A stretch of 64,000 nucleotides of DNA, taken from the NCBI RefSeq assembly GCF_902459745.1, contig NZ_CABPSJ010000004.1:124001-188000 (forward strand), written 5' to 3'. The notes under the pieces are model-generated. The model had not been told where the DNA came from and did not search any database. It worked only from the letters and a program-made list of their open reading frames with translations. Numbering within the stretch: the stretch's first letter is position 1; each line of letters begins with the position of its first letter. Below are positions 47,709 through 57,134 of this stretch, one piece after another. The translations under genes were made by a program, and so were the position numbers. Origin of the DNA: Pandoraea communis (GTDB lineage Bacteria; Pseudomonadota; Gammaproteobacteria; Burkholderiales; Burkholderiaceae).

Positions 47709-49304
47709 ATGACGACGCCATTAGATGCGCGTTGCGAGCGTGCACGACAACTGAGTGCCGCCGGCCGGCTCGACGAGGCGATCGCCGAGTTGCGCCTAGT
47801 ACTGAAACAATCTCCCGAATTTCTCCCCGCTCTCGAAGGACTGGCCTACGTCTCGCTGCGTATGAACGCCTTCGAATCGGCTGCCGACGCGTTCGATCGT
47901 TTGATCGCCCTTGTGCCGCAGCCCGGCGCGCAGGCGTGCTTCGATGCTGCCATGGCCAGCCTCCAGGCGGGTCGCCAGATGCGTGCCGAGGCGTTGTTCG
48001 AAGCGACGGTGCAGCAGTCGCCGGACGTCATCGGCACGATGCACACCATCGGCCTGACCTGGGCGCAGGCGGGCGACAGCGCTCGCGCGCTGGTCTGGTT
48101 CGAGCGCACTGCGGCCAAGGCCCCGGCGCTGTGGCAGGCCCATTTCAACCGTGGGCGCGCCCTTGGCGCACTGGGTCGCTACGACGAAGAGATCGACGCT
48201 TACCGTCTCGCCAACGCCATTGCCCCCCAGCAGCCCGATCCGCTGGTGAACCTTGGTGTGGCGCTGCGCGAGCGTCATGCGTTCACCGATGCGTTGCAGT
48301 GCTTTCGCGAGGCGGTAAAACGCTCACCCGAGCATGCCGGCGCGCGCACCAACCGTGCGCAGACCAATTTGCTGATGGGTGACTTCGAGCACGGCTGGCA
48401 TGACTACGAATGGCGCTGGCAAGACGGCGGCCAGCGACGCCGCTTCAGCGACCGGCTCTGGGACGGCCGCGCGCCGCTTGCGGGCAAGACGGTGTTCGTC
48501 TACAGCGAACCGGGCTTCGGCGACACGCTGCAGTTTGTGCGGTTCGTGCCGCGTCTCGTCGAGATGGGGGCCAACGTCGTGTTGTCGGTACAGGCGCCGC
48601 TCGTCACGCTGCTCGGCGGCTTTGCGCGCCGGGTGACGGTGCTTGGCGAGCACATGCCGGTGCCGTCGTTCGACTGGCAACTGCCGTTGCTCAGCCTGCC
48701 GCATCTGCTGAAAGTGGGGGGCAACGTCGCGGTCCATTCGCCGTATCTGCGCTCGAGCGCCGGACGGGAAATGATCTGGCGATCGATGCTCGGTGCCAAG
48801 CCGGAGGGGACGTTGCGCGTCGGGTTTGCGTGGCGCACGCGTCCGTTCCCGCCGCACCGCGACGTCGCGCTCGCGCATTGGGCGCCGGTCTTCGGCACGA
48901 ACGCGCAGTTTTACTCGTTACAGGTCGACGCGACCGACGACGAGCGCGCGGAACTTGCCCGCTACTCCAACGTGCGTGACATTGGGGCGAAGCTGAGCGA
49001 CTTTGCCGAGACGGCGGCCGTCATTGCGCAGATGGATCTCGTGATTTCGGTCGACACGGCCGTGCTCCACGTCGCCGGTGCGCTGGGCAAACCTGTCTGG
49101 GGACTGGTCAACTTCACGCCCGACTGGCGCTGGCAATTGGCGCGCCGGGACAGCGATTGGTATCCGTCGCTCACGCTCTTCCGTCAGCCGCAACGCGGCG
49201 ATTGGGATGGGGTGATGGCGCAGGTCGGTGCCGATCTTGCCGCCGCTGTACGGGGCGAGTCGGCGGCGGCGCCGGCGCTGCAAGTGGGACAGTCAGCGGC
49301 GTAG
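47709..49304 (+). CDS. TPR-repeat protein with C-terminal glycosyltransferase-like domain
   Basis: A 531-residue protein. The first about 230 residues are tetratricopeptide repeats (GRLDEAIAELRLVLKQSP, GRYDEEIDAYRLANAIAP and others). The rest resembles the family 9/41-like glycosyltransferase fold seen in many bacterial TPR proteins (GFGDTLQFVRFVPRL, VISVDTAVLHVAGALGKPVW). AAGGA eight bases before the ATG at 47709 decides the start over an ATG nine bases earlier. The acceptor is unknown; protein or glycan modification is possible. Confidence 0.82.
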   Translation: MTTPLDARCERARQLSAAGRLDEAIAELRLVLKQSPEFLPALEGLAYVSLRMNAFESAADAFDRLIALVPQPGAQACFDAAMASLQAGRQMRAEALFEATVQQSPDVIGTMHTIGLTWAQAGDSARALVWFERTAAKAPALWQAHFNRGRALGALGRYDEEIDAYRLANAIAPQQPDPLVNLGVALRERHAFTDALQCFREAVKRSPEHAGARTNRAQTNLLMGDFEHGWHDYEWRWQDGGQRRRFSDRLWDGRAPLAGKTVFVYSEPGFGDTLQFVRFVPRLVEMGANVVLSVQAPLVTLLGGFARRVTVLGEHMPVPSFDWQLPLLSLPHLLKVGGNVAVHSPYLRSSAGREMIWRSMLGAKPEGTLRVGFAWRTRPFPPHRDVALAHWAPVFGTNAQFYSLQVDATDDERAELARYSNVRDIGAKLSDFAETAAVIAQMDLVISVDTAVLHVAGALGKPVWGLVNFTPDWRWQLARRDSDWYPSLTLFRQPQRGDWDGVMAQVGADLAAAVRGESAAAPALQVGQSAA

Positions 49305-49311
49305 TCAGGCC

Positions 49312-49357
49312 GCCCGAGGACGACGCCGTTCGGTTCGGAATGGCGTCGGTCGGGCGT
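49312..49357. other. Imperfect hairpin between convergent genes
   Basis: CGCCCGA (49312-49318) pairs with TCGGGCG (49351-49357), and inner CGACGCC with GGCGTCG. There is no T-run, so it is only a weak terminator candidate. Confidence 0.35.
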
Positions 49358-49366
49358 CAACGCGCA

Positions 49367-50437
49367 TTACCCGGCATCGGCTTGGGTGTCGTCGTCACGC
49401 AAGCGCGTGTAGATGTTCCAGCTTGCGATGAACAGCGCCGCGATCAGCGGCCCGATCACGAAGCCGGTCAGGCCGAAGAGCGACATGCCGCCGAGGGTCG
49501 AGATCAGCACGACCCAGTCGGGCAGTTTCGTATCCTTGCCGACCAGAATCGGGCGCAACACGTTGTCCACCAGACTCACGATGGTGCCGCAGAAGACAAA
49601 CAGCACCACTCCCCTCCAGATTTCCCCCGAGAGCAGCAGCCAAACCCCGACGGGCACCCACACGACCGCCGCGCCTACGGCGGGCAGCAGTGAGAGGAAT
49701 GCCATCACCACGGCTGCGAGCACGTAGCCCTGAATGCCGAGTACCGCGAAGATGAAGCCGCCGAGTGCGCCTTGTGCTACGGCAACGGCGATGTTGCCCT
49801 TGACCGTCGCGCGCACGACGGTGGTGAACTGCCGGATCAGCAAGCTCTTGTGGCGCTCGTCGAGCGGCAGGGCACGGCGTACCGTCGCGCCGATCGCGGT
49901 GCCGTCGCGCAGCAGGAAGAACAGCAGATAGAGCATCACGCCGAAGCTCACGAGCAGTTGGGCCGTGTTCTGGCCGATGCTCACGAGATACACCGCCACC
50001 AGGCGGCCGATCTGCGCCGCGCCGTCGCCGAGTTTCTGCTGGATCGCGTTGACATCCTGCACGCCGGCGAGGTCCATCACACGATGCACGCTCGCGGGCA
50101 GGCGGTCGAGCAATTGCTGGAAGGCGATGGTGAGTTGCGGCAGATCGGCGCGAAAGCGAACGAGTGCCGTGCTGATCTCCTGCGTCAGCATGCCCACGAC
50201 GAGAGTGAGCGGCAGAATCACGATCAGCAGAATCAGCGCGAGCGTGGCGAGGGAGGCCAGGTTCGGGCGGCCGCGCATGCGGATCAGAAGGCGGCGTTGC
50301 ACCGGCTGAAACAGCACGGCAAGAATCGTCCCCCAGAAGACAGCGCCGAACAGCGGGAACAGAATCCACCCGAACACGATCGTCACGACGAACAGCATGA
50401 GGTGGAAGAACTTGCGCTGGTCGCTATGACTTGACAT
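49367..50437 (-). CDS. AI-2E family transporter (PerM/YdiK-like)
   Basis: A 356-residue membrane protein with about eight spans, the long periplasmic loop after span 3, and the conserved FLSLLPAVGAAVVWVPVG block. The AI-2 exporter label comes from one founding member; many relatives act as ion or Na+/H+ antiporters. Its first 14 bases overlap the end of the upstream NhaR-like regulator gene, which would fit a sodium/proton role (inference). Confidence 0.88.
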   Translation of the reverse strand: MSSHSDQRKFFHLMLFVVTIVFGWILFPLFGAVFWGTILAVLFQPVQRRLLIRMRGRPNLASLATLALILLIVILPLTLVVGMLTQEISTALVRFRADLPQLTIAFQQLLDRLPASVHRVMDLAGVQDVNAIQQKLGDGAAQIGRLVAVYLVSIGQNTAQLLVSFGVMLYLLFFLLRDGTAIGATVRRALPLDERHKSLLIRQFTTVVRATVKGNIAVAVAQGALGGFIFAVLGIQGYVLAAVVMAFLSLLPAVGAAVVWVPVGVWLLLSGEIWRGVVLFVFCGTIVSLVDNVLRPILVGKDTKLPDWVVLISTLGGMSLFGLTGFVIGPLIAALFIASWNIYTRLRDDDTQADAG

Positions 50438-51383
50438 GAGGTTTCCTCGCGGGTGGCGGCGGCACAGATGGCACGCCAGTCGTTCTTATATCAGAAGCGG
50501 ACGTCGCGCCGATTTCCTGGAGGATTTGCGCCACGAGCGGATGACCCTCGCCGCGTCGAGAGCGAATGGCGTGAATGTCTTCGTGAACATCGTCTGGGCG
50601 GCCCAGCCAGCGCAGGCCGCGCAGTAGCGAGACGCCGCCCGCGCCGGCTTCGCTCAGGGGAAAGACGCCCATGCCTCGCGTGGCGAACACCGCCATGAGC
50701 GCGCTGTCTTCGAATTCACCGACGATATGCGGGCGAACGCCCTGTGCCTCGAACCATTGATCGAGCCGGGCGCGCAACGCCGAGTGGCCCGTTGGCAGCA
50801 ACACGGGCAGGTCGGCCAGGCATTGGGGAAACGCGTCGCGCGAGGCATGACGCACGAGCGATGCCGGGCCGTACCAATCGACTGGCGATTCGACCAGACG
50901 CTCGCTCGTGAGCCGCAAGGTGGGGTTGTACGGCGCGGGTTGGCTTGCCAGCACCAGATCCAGCTTGTGCAGCGCGAGTTCGGCGAGCAACTGCTCGTGC
51001 TCGCCTTCGTGGCACACGAGCCGAAGGGAGGGGGTGCCGAGTATGGGGGCGAGGATCGCGTGGGCCGCCAGCTTGGATATCCCGTCGGCCAGCCCGACCG
51101 CCAGCCGCGCGACCCGGCCGCTGGCGGCTTCACGAACTTCGTCGGGGATCGACTGACCGAGACGGAAGATCTCTTCCGCGCGCCGGAAGGCTGCCTGGCC
51201 GGGCTCCGTCATGGTGACGCCGCGCCCGGCCGGCTTGAGCAACTGGTGGCCCAGCGACTTCTCAAGCTCGCGCACCTGCGCACTGATCGTCTGTACGGCC
51301 ATGTCAAGGCGTTCCGCCGCACGGGCGAACCCGCCTTCCTTGACGACGACCCAGAAATAGTAAAGATGGCGGTAGTTCAACAT
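50424..51383 (-). CDS. LysR-family regulator, NhaR-like
   Basis: A 319-residue LysR regulator. The N-terminus MLNYRHLYYFWVV closely follows E. coli NhaR (NYNHLYYFWHV), the sodium-responsive activator, and an HTH spans about residues 17-40. The start at 51383 was chosen for that match; a 60-residue upstream extension has no similarity. The effector domain runs from about residue 90. The gene end overlaps the AI-2E-family gene by 14 nt, and a TerC gene is divergent on the other side. Confidence 0.9.
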   Translation of the reverse strand: MLNYRHLYYFWVVVKEGGFARAAERLDMAVQTISAQVRELEKSLGHQLLKPAGRGVTMTEPGQAAFRRAEEIFRLGQSIPDEVREAASGRVARLAVGLADGISKLAAHAILAPILGTPSLRLVCHEGEHEQLLAELALHKLDLVLASQPAPYNPTLRLTSERLVESPVDWYGPASLVRHASRDAFPQCLADLPVLLPTGHSALRARLDQWFEAQGVRPHIVGEFEDSALMAVFATRGMGVFPLSEAGAGGVSLLRGLRWLGRPDDVHEDIHAIRSRRGEGHPLVAQILQEIGATSASDIRTTGVPSVPPPPARKPHVKS

Positions 51384-51565
51384 ATCGATATGAACTTCGG
51401 AAAAACCGAATTGTAATGAAGTATATAACTGGTTTTTGCGAAGCATGAGTTCGGAGATGATGCTGTCCTGAGCCCGCAGCCCACGTTGCATGCGGGAAAA
51501 CGAAAGGGGGCGCGGCCGCTGGGCGGCAAGTGCCCCGATAACCCTACGGAATCTCTGGCGCACAT

Positions 51566-52345
51566 ATGGACTATCTACTTGCTTTAGCGGCTGACCCGGC
51601 GGTATGGGCGGCGCTTGTCACGCTGGTGGTCATGGAAGTCGTGCTTGGCATCGACAACCTGATCTTCATTTCCATCCTGACCAACAAACTGCCGTTGTCG
51701 ATGCGTGCCCGCGCACAGCGAATGGGCATTGGCCTGGCGCTGGTCATGCGTCTGGCGTTGCTCGGCACGGTGGCGTGGATCGCGAAGCTGACGACACCGC
51801 TCTTCGATCTGTTTGGTCACGGTTTTTCGTGGCGCGACCTGATCCTGATCGCAGGGGGTCTGTTCCTCGTGTGGAAAGCGACGAAGGAGATGCATCACCA
51901 TGTGGCGTCGGCAACGGACGAGCCTGCGCACGGTGAAGACGCATCGACCGCGGGTGCGGTAGCGACGATCACCGCTCGTGCGGCCGTGGTACAGATCCTG
52001 ATGCTCGATATCGTGTTCTCGATCGACAGCATCGTGACGGCCGTGGGCATGACCGAGCACATCCCGATCATGTTCGTTGCGGTGATTGCGGCGGTGACGG
52101 CGATGTTGTTCATGGCGGGGCCGCTCTCGCGATTCATCGAGGCGAACCCGACGGTCGTGATGCTGGCGCTGGGCTTCTTGCTCGTGATCGGTATGACGCT
52201 GATCGCGGAAGGCTTTGGGTCGCATATCCCGAAGGGTTACATCTACGCAGCCATGGCTTTCTCGGCGTTCGTCGAGGGGCTGAACATGATGACGCGTCGT
52301 GCGAAGGCGCGTCGTGAGGCGCAGAAGGTTCGCGTGTTGCACTAA
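51566..52345 (+). CDS. TerC family integral membrane protein
   Basis: A 259-residue protein with about seven to nine spans and the two conserved acidic motifs [12 protein letters not shown] and [16 protein letters not shown] His-rich loop ([16 protein letters not shown]) separates the halves. TerC proteins are linked to manganese efflux, alkaline response and tellurite resistance. I looked for a yybP-ykoY-type Mn riboswitch upstream and did not find the consensus. The ribosome site is weak. Confidence 0.9.
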   Translation: MDYLLALAADPAVWAALVTLVVMEVVLGIDNLIFISILTNKLPLSMRARAQRMGIGLALVMRLALLGTVAWIAKLTTPLFDLFGHGFSWRDLILIAGGLFLVWKATKEMHHHVASATDEPAHGEDASTAGAVATITARAAVVQILMLDIVFSIDSIVTAVGMTEHIPIMFVAVIAAVTAMLFMAGPLSRFIEANPTVVMLALGFLLVIGMTLIAEGFGSHIPKGYIYAAMAFSAFVEGLNMMTRRAKARREAQKVRVLH

Positions 52346-52475
52346 GCGGTGCGGTGGAGAGCAGAGCGAGGCGGTGCCGGTGACGATCGGTGCCGCCACT
52401 ACGGTCAGCCACGCAAGAAGAAGTCGCCATTCGAGAGGTTCGATCGATTGACGTCGACCGAGGTGAGTGAAGCGA

Positions 52476-52506
52476 GAAAAGCCAGTCGGTTGACTGGCTT
52501 TTCTTT
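52476..52506. terminator. Bidirectional rho-independent terminator
   Basis: GAAAAGCCAGTC (52476-52487) pairs with GACTGGCTTTTC (52492-52503) across GGTT, followed by TTT. It separates the terC gene from the convergent broken HAD gene. Confidence 0.85.
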
Positions 52507-52527
52507 AGGAGCAGCGCTTTTTTATGA

Positions 52528-53152
52528 CTATCGGGAGGCAATTACGGCTTCGGCCGCTTCGATAAACCCTTGGCCGCCCGGGCCGGAAGTAATCCAGTTA
52601 GGCGGCACGGGAATGTGCGGCAGATATTCCTTCACGGTGCTCATGCCGACCGTATGTTTGAAGAATGCGAACATGGGGGCGTCGTTTGTCGAGTCGCCGG
52701 TGTACAGCACGGCGTCGCGGTCTTTTTCGATGTCGACACCGTAGGCTTCGGCCATGGCACGACGTGTCATCGACAGCTTGTCGTATCCGCCGAACCAGCC
52801 GAGAACCCAGAGATTATTGATCGTGGCGTCTGCGCCGGCGCGTTGCAGTTCGCGCACGATTTGCTCACCGGCTGAAGCATCCGCCGTGCCCATCGGGCGT
52901 ACGCTGAAAGAAGATCCCGCCGTTCTCGCCGATCACACCGTCGACCGGCCACATGCGCGCCATTCGATCACACAAACCGGCGGGCGCGGCGGTGACAGGA
53001 ATGACACGTATGCCTGCTTTCTGCAACCTCTCCAGCGCGCGATACGTATCGGCCGCGAGCCTGCCTCGATAGGTCAGCGTTTCGTCCATGTCGGTGAGGA
53101 CGAACCGGACATCCTTGAACTCGCTCGGGGTGGCATCTGACAGGTGACGCAT
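52528..53152 (-). pseudogene. HAD-IIB phosphatase pseudogene (internal deletion plus frameshift)
   Basis: Two overlapping minus-strand frames each carry half of one HAD-IIB phosphatase. The N-terminal frame (from 53152) has the nucleophile motif LTDMDETLT and motif II VTAAPAG, then stops at about 52867 after GENGGIFFQRT. The C-terminal frame (52893 to 52528) has the motif III lysine in GGYDKLSMTRRAM and motif IV GDSTNDAPMF. The C2 cap between them, usually 80 or more residues, is largely missing, and the frames differ. A sequencing error alone would not explain the missing cap. The gene is convergent with terC. Confidence 0.75.
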
Positions 53153-53302
53153 AACGTTCACGATCAGGGCGAGAGAAGGAGAGCCATTATGCAATCAATG
53201 ACGAAATGACGCCGAGTGCGCGGGTGATAACGCGGAGGGGAGGGGGCACAGCGCTGATTCGGACCAAGCCCGGAGCGGAGAGTGTCAAGCAGTGCTGACG
53301 AC

Positions 53303-53337
53303 AAACAAAAAAACGGCTTCCATCGCTGGAAGCCGTT
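53303..53337 (-). terminator. Terminator of the tRNA-Met transcript
   Basis: AACGGCTTCCA (53312-53322) pairs with TGGAAGCCGTT (53327-53337) across TCGC. On the minus strand it is followed by a long T-run. It lies 9 nt after the tRNA. Confidence 0.9.
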
Positions 53338-53345
53338 CTTAAATT

Positions 53346-53422
<77 letters not shown>

Positions 53423-53536
53423 GTAGAGGAAAGATTATAGGTAGGCCCCTATGGGCTGTCAACATTTTTTTGCGGGGCAATCAAAATAGCGCGAGACCGT
53501 CGTTGGGTGCGCCCCCGGAGCCGGCTGTGGAAATGA

Positions 53537-53566
53537 CAACGCCGGAACCCGAAGGTCCCGGCGTTG
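53537..53566 (-). terminator. Possible terminator of the metabolite symporter gene
   Basis: CAACGCCGG (53537-53545) pairs with CCGGCGTTG (53558-53566), with inner ACC/GGT pairing. It lies about 35 nt after the gene end. The T-run is poor on either strand. Confidence 0.45.
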
Positions 53567-53601
53567 ACGATCCATCTCAACCTGACGGACAGGTCACCCC
53601 A

Positions 53602-55260
53602 TCAATCGTTGGCGTAGATGTCGACGTCTTTGGTCTCCTTGATGAAGAGCATACCGATGACGAAGGTCACCAGCGCAATCACGATCGGGTACCAGAGGCC
53701 GGAGTAGATGTCGCCCTTGGCGGCCACGATGGCGAAGGCCGTGGCCGGAAGGAAGCCGCCGAACCAGCCGTTACCGATGTGATACGGCAGCGACATCGAG
53801 GTGTAGCGAATACGCGTCGGGAACATCTCCACCAGCATTGCGGCAATCGGACCGTACACCATCGTCACGAAGATCACGAGAATCGCCAGCAGGATCACGA
53901 CCATCGGTTTGTTCATCTGCGCCGGGTCAGCCTTCGGCGGATAACCGTCAGCCTTGAGCGTGGCCGACATATCCGTCTCGAACGCCTTGGTCTTGTCCTT
54001 CGCGTCCACCGCCTTGCCGTCCACCGACTGGATCACCTTGTCGCCGATCTTCACCGTCGTCATCGTGCCCGCCGGAGCGGCTTCGTTCTGATAGTTCAAA
54101 CCAGCGCGCGACAGGTAGCTCTTCGCGATATCGCACGAACTGGTGAACTTCGACGTGCCCACCGGGTTGAACTGGAACGAGCACTCGTTCGGATCGGCGA
54201 TGACCGTGATCGGCGAGCGGGCGGTTGCGGCTTCGAGCGCCGGGTTGGCGTAGTGCGTAAGCGCCTTGAAGATCGGGAAATACAGCAGCGCTGCAAGCAG
54301 GCAGCCGGCCATGATGATCGGCTTGCGGCCGATCTTGTCCGACAGCGCGCCGAAGAACACGAAGAACGGACTGCCGATCAACAGACCCAACGCCACCATG
54401 ATGTTCGCGGTGTTGCCGTCGACCTTGAGCACCTGCGTCATGAAGAACAGCGAGTAGAACTGGCCCGTGTACCACACGACCGCCTGACCCGCCGTCAGAC
54501 CGACCAGCGCCAGAATCACGATCTTCAGGTTCTTCCATTCGCCGAACGATTCCCGCAGCGGTGCCTTCGATCCCCTGCCCTCTGCCTTCATGCGCTGGAA
54601 CGCCGGCGATTCGTTCAGTTGCAGACGAATCCACAGCGAGACGAGCAGCAGCACGATCGACAACACGAACGGAACACGCCAGCCCCACTCGCCGAACGCT
54701 TCTTCGCCTATCGCCATGCGGGTGCCGAGAATCACGAGCAGCGAGAGGAACAGACCCAGCGTGGCCGTCGTCTGAATCCACGATGTGTAGAAGCCGCGAC
54801 GACCGTGCGGGGCGTGCTCGGCCACATACGTGGCAGCACCACCGTACTCGCCGCCGAGGGCGAGGCCCTGCAGCAAACGCATCGAAATGAAGATGACCGG
54901 TGCGGCAATCCCCCACGACGCATAGCCCGGTAACAGGCCGACGACCAGCGTGGACAGACCCATCAATGTGATGGTGACGAGGAACGTGTACTTACGGCCA
55001 ACCAGGTCACCGATGCGGCCGAACACAATGGCGCCGAACGGACGCACCGCGAAGCCCGCCGCAAACGACAGCAGCGTGAAGATGAATGCCGCAGTCGGAT
55101 TGATGCCCGAGAAAAAGTGCCTGCTGATGAATGCGGCCAACGAACCGGCCAGATAAAAGTCGTACCACTCGAACACTGTGCCCAGCGACGACGCGAAGAT
55201 GACCTTGCGTTCTTCTTTGGTCATCGGCGCATGCGTAGCGGCTGTCGTTGCAGTAGCCAT
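53602..55260 (-). CDS. MFS metabolite:H+ symporter (MHS family) with large periplasmic insertion
   Basis: A 552-residue major facilitator of the ProP/KgtP/ShiA group: SLGTVFEWYDFYLAG at the start, GRIGDLVGRKYTF between spans 2 and 3, and LQGLALGGEYGGAA in span 4. Between spans 9 and 10, about residues 340-450, is a soluble insert of about 110 residues with two cysteines (NECSFQF, SSCDIAK), predicted periplasmic. Normal family members are about 430-450 residues. The substrate, probably an organic acid or osmolyte, is unknown. Confidence 0.9.
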   Translation of the reverse strand: MATATTAATHAPMTKEERKVIFASSLGTVFEWYDFYLAGSLAAFISRHFFSGINPTAAFIFTLLSFAAGFAVRPFGAIVFGRIGDLVGRKYTFLVTITLMGLSTLVVGLLPGYASWGIAAPVIFISMRLLQGLALGGEYGGAATYVAEHAPHGRRGFYTSWIQTTATLGLFLSLLVILGTRMAIGEEAFGEWGWRVPFVLSIVLLLVSLWIRLQLNESPAFQRMKAEGRGSKAPLRESFGEWKNLKIVILALVGLTAGQAVVWYTGQFYSLFFMTQVLKVDGNTANIMVALGLLIGSPFFVFFGALSDKIGRKPIIMAGCLLAALLYFPIFKALTHYANPALEAATARSPITVIADPNECSFQFNPVGTSKFTSSCDIAKSYLSRAGLNYQNEAAPAGTMTTVKIGDKVIQSVDGKAVDAKDKTKAFETDMSATLKADGYPPKADPAQMNKPMVVILLAILVIFVTMVYGPIAAMLVEMFPTRIRYTSMSLPYHIGNGWFGGFLPATAFAIVAAKGDIYSGLWYPIVIALVTFVIGMLFIKETKDVDIYAND

Positions 55261-55431
55261 GCGGTTGTCTCCTGTAATGTAAGCACGCCCCTGGATCGTG
55301 CCCGGGCCGTTGCAACTGATTATTGGAGTGCAACCTTACCGCCGTCTGACGCCAAACTGACTCGAACCTTACGCCGCTAGGGACTTACCCTCGACTTTGG
55401 CGGAAAATCGACCGCATTTCGCGTGTTTTCG

Positions 55432-57084
55432 TCACGCATGCGGGTTTTCGATAGGCGCGTCTGCGAGGGGCAATGTCACCCGAATGAGGGTGCCGGTTGC
55501 TTCGGGATGCTGCGCGTCGACATGGTCGAGCACGCTCACGTCGCCACGATGGATCTGCACGATCTCCCGCACGATGGCCAGCCCCAGGCCGCTGCCGTCG
55601 CTGTCGCTGCCGAGAATGCGATAGAAGCGCTCGAACACACGCGGACGCTCCGATGCCGGAATGCCCGGCCCGGTGTCTTCGACTTCAAGATGAACGAAGC
55701 CGTCTGACGCCTCATGCCTCAGGCGAACCGTCACCTTGCCGCCAGCCGGTGTGTAACGGATCGCATTGTCGATCAGGTTGTTGAGCAACTCGCGCAGCAT
55801 CACCGGCTGACCCGACAGATGCACGGGAAACGGCGGCTCCTCGAAGCCGAGGTCGATCCGTTTGGCGAAGGCCGCCTGGAACCAGTCCTGCATGGCGCTA
55901 CGGGCGAGCACGCTGAGGTCGACCGGCGTGAAGGCGGCGGCGTCGTTCGCGCTGTTCTCCGCACGGGCCAGCGCCAGCAACTGATTCACCAGACGCGCCG
56001 CCTGCTCCGAACTCACCGCGATCTGGGAGAGCGAGCGGCGTAATTCGTCAGGCGATGTCTGGCGCAAGGCGAGTTCTGCCTGCATGCGCAGCCCGGCCAG
56101 CGGTGTCTTGAGCTGGTGGGCGGCGTCAGCGATAAAGCGCTGCTGGAGTTTCATGTTCTGTTCGAGCCGTGCGAGCAGATCGTTGAGCGAACCGACGAGC
56201 GGCGCGATCTCCGGCGGTGCCTGGCGTGCTTCGAGTGGCGACAGATCGTCGGGGCGACGGGCGCGGATATGTTCCTGCAACGCATGCAGCGGTGCGAGAC
56301 CGCGCGACAGGCCAAACCAGACGAGCACGATAGCCAATGGCAGGATCACGAACTGCGGCAGGATCACGCCCTTGATGATTTCGTTCGCCAGTTGACTGCG
56401 TTTGTCGAGCGTCTCCGCAACCTGTACGAGTGCCATGCTGCCCGGCGGCTCCATGCGGGGCAGATCGACGTAAGTGAATGCGACACGGATGTCGTTGCCG
56501 CCGACACTCTCGTCGCGAAACTGCACAACTCCCGGCTGCGGACGGTCGTCTTCATGCGGCAAGGGCAGTTCCGCTGTGCCGGCCACGAGCTCTCCCTTCG
56601 CGCCGAGTACCTGAAAGTAGACGTTGTCGGTGGTGTCGGCGCGCAGCAGATCGCGCGCCGGCATGGGCAGTGTCAGTGTGACTTGTCCGCGATCCGAGTG
56701 GACTTGCTGCGCGAGGACGTAGGTGTTGGTCTCGAGCGCCCTGTCGAATGGGCCATTGGCAATCGATTTCGCGACGAGATACGTGACGGCAATGCTCATC
56801 GGCCAGAGCAGGAGCAGCGGTGCGAGCATCCAGTCGAGGATCTCGCCGAAGAGCGAGCGTGGCGGGGGCTCGGCCTCATGCTCGAGCGGCGCGCCGAAGC
56901 CCGGACGCACGAATGGGTCGGCGTACGGATCGAACGGATCGGTGGCGTCGGCGGGCGAGGCGGGCGCGGCGGGCGCGGTGTAGCCGCGTCTTGCGGACGT
57001 GCCATGCGCCGTAGGCGGCGGGGAAGACGAGGCGTCCGGGTCCGCAGGGTTGGCGCGACGATGGTGGCGAAAGCTCAGACGCAT
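55432..57084 (-). CDS. Sensor histidine kinase (TctE/QseC-like)
   Basis: A 550-residue kinase. About 80 Pro/Ala-rich residues lead the first span (about 85-105). A periplasmic sensor resembling the 2CSK_N domain of TctE follows, then a second span (about 240-262). The dimerisation and phosphoacceptor block is FIADAAHQLKTPLAG, and the ATP-binding boxes are NLIDNAIRYTP, EDTGPGIP and GSGLGLAIVREI. It follows the response regulator by 50 nt. TctE-type systems control tricarboxylate uptake, a possible but unproven link to the nearby symporter. Confidence 0.92.
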   Translation of the reverse strand: MRLSFRHHRRANPADPDASSSPPPTAHGTSARRGYTAPAAPASPADATDPFDPYADPFVRPGFGAPLEHEAEPPPRSLFGEILDWMLAPLLLLWPMSIAVTYLVAKSIANGPFDRALETNTYVLAQQVHSDRGQVTLTLPMPARDLLRADTTDNVYFQVLGAKGELVAGTAELPLPHEDDRPQPGVVQFRDESVGGNDIRVAFTYVDLPRMEPPGSMALVQVAETLDKRSQLANEIIKGVILPQFVILPLAIVLVWFGLSRGLAPLHALQEHIRARRPDDLSPLEARQAPPEIAPLVGSLNDLLARLEQNMKLQQRFIADAAHQLKTPLAGLRMQAELALRQTSPDELRRSLSQIAVSSEQAARLVNQLLALARAENSANDAAAFTPVDLSVLARSAMQDWFQAAFAKRIDLGFEEPPFPVHLSGQPVMLRELLNNLIDNAIRYTPAGGKVTVRLRHEASDGFVHLEVEDTGPGIPASERPRVFERFYRILGSDSDGSGLGLAIVREIVQIHRGDVSVLDHVDAQHPEATGTLIRVTLPLADAPIENPHA

Positions 57085-57134
57085 CGGACGGGAAGACTAA
57101 AGAGGCTGGAACGGCTGACGCCGTATTCGGCGCA

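Noticed and set aside
51384-51565. Possible yybP-ykoY manganese riboswitch before terC
   Set aside because: The conserved core sequences of that riboswitch were not found by eye; a covariance search would be needed to reopen this.
53470-54933. 487-codon open frame antisense to the metabolite symporter
   Set aside because: Shadow frame; the minus strand has a clear 12-span transporter.
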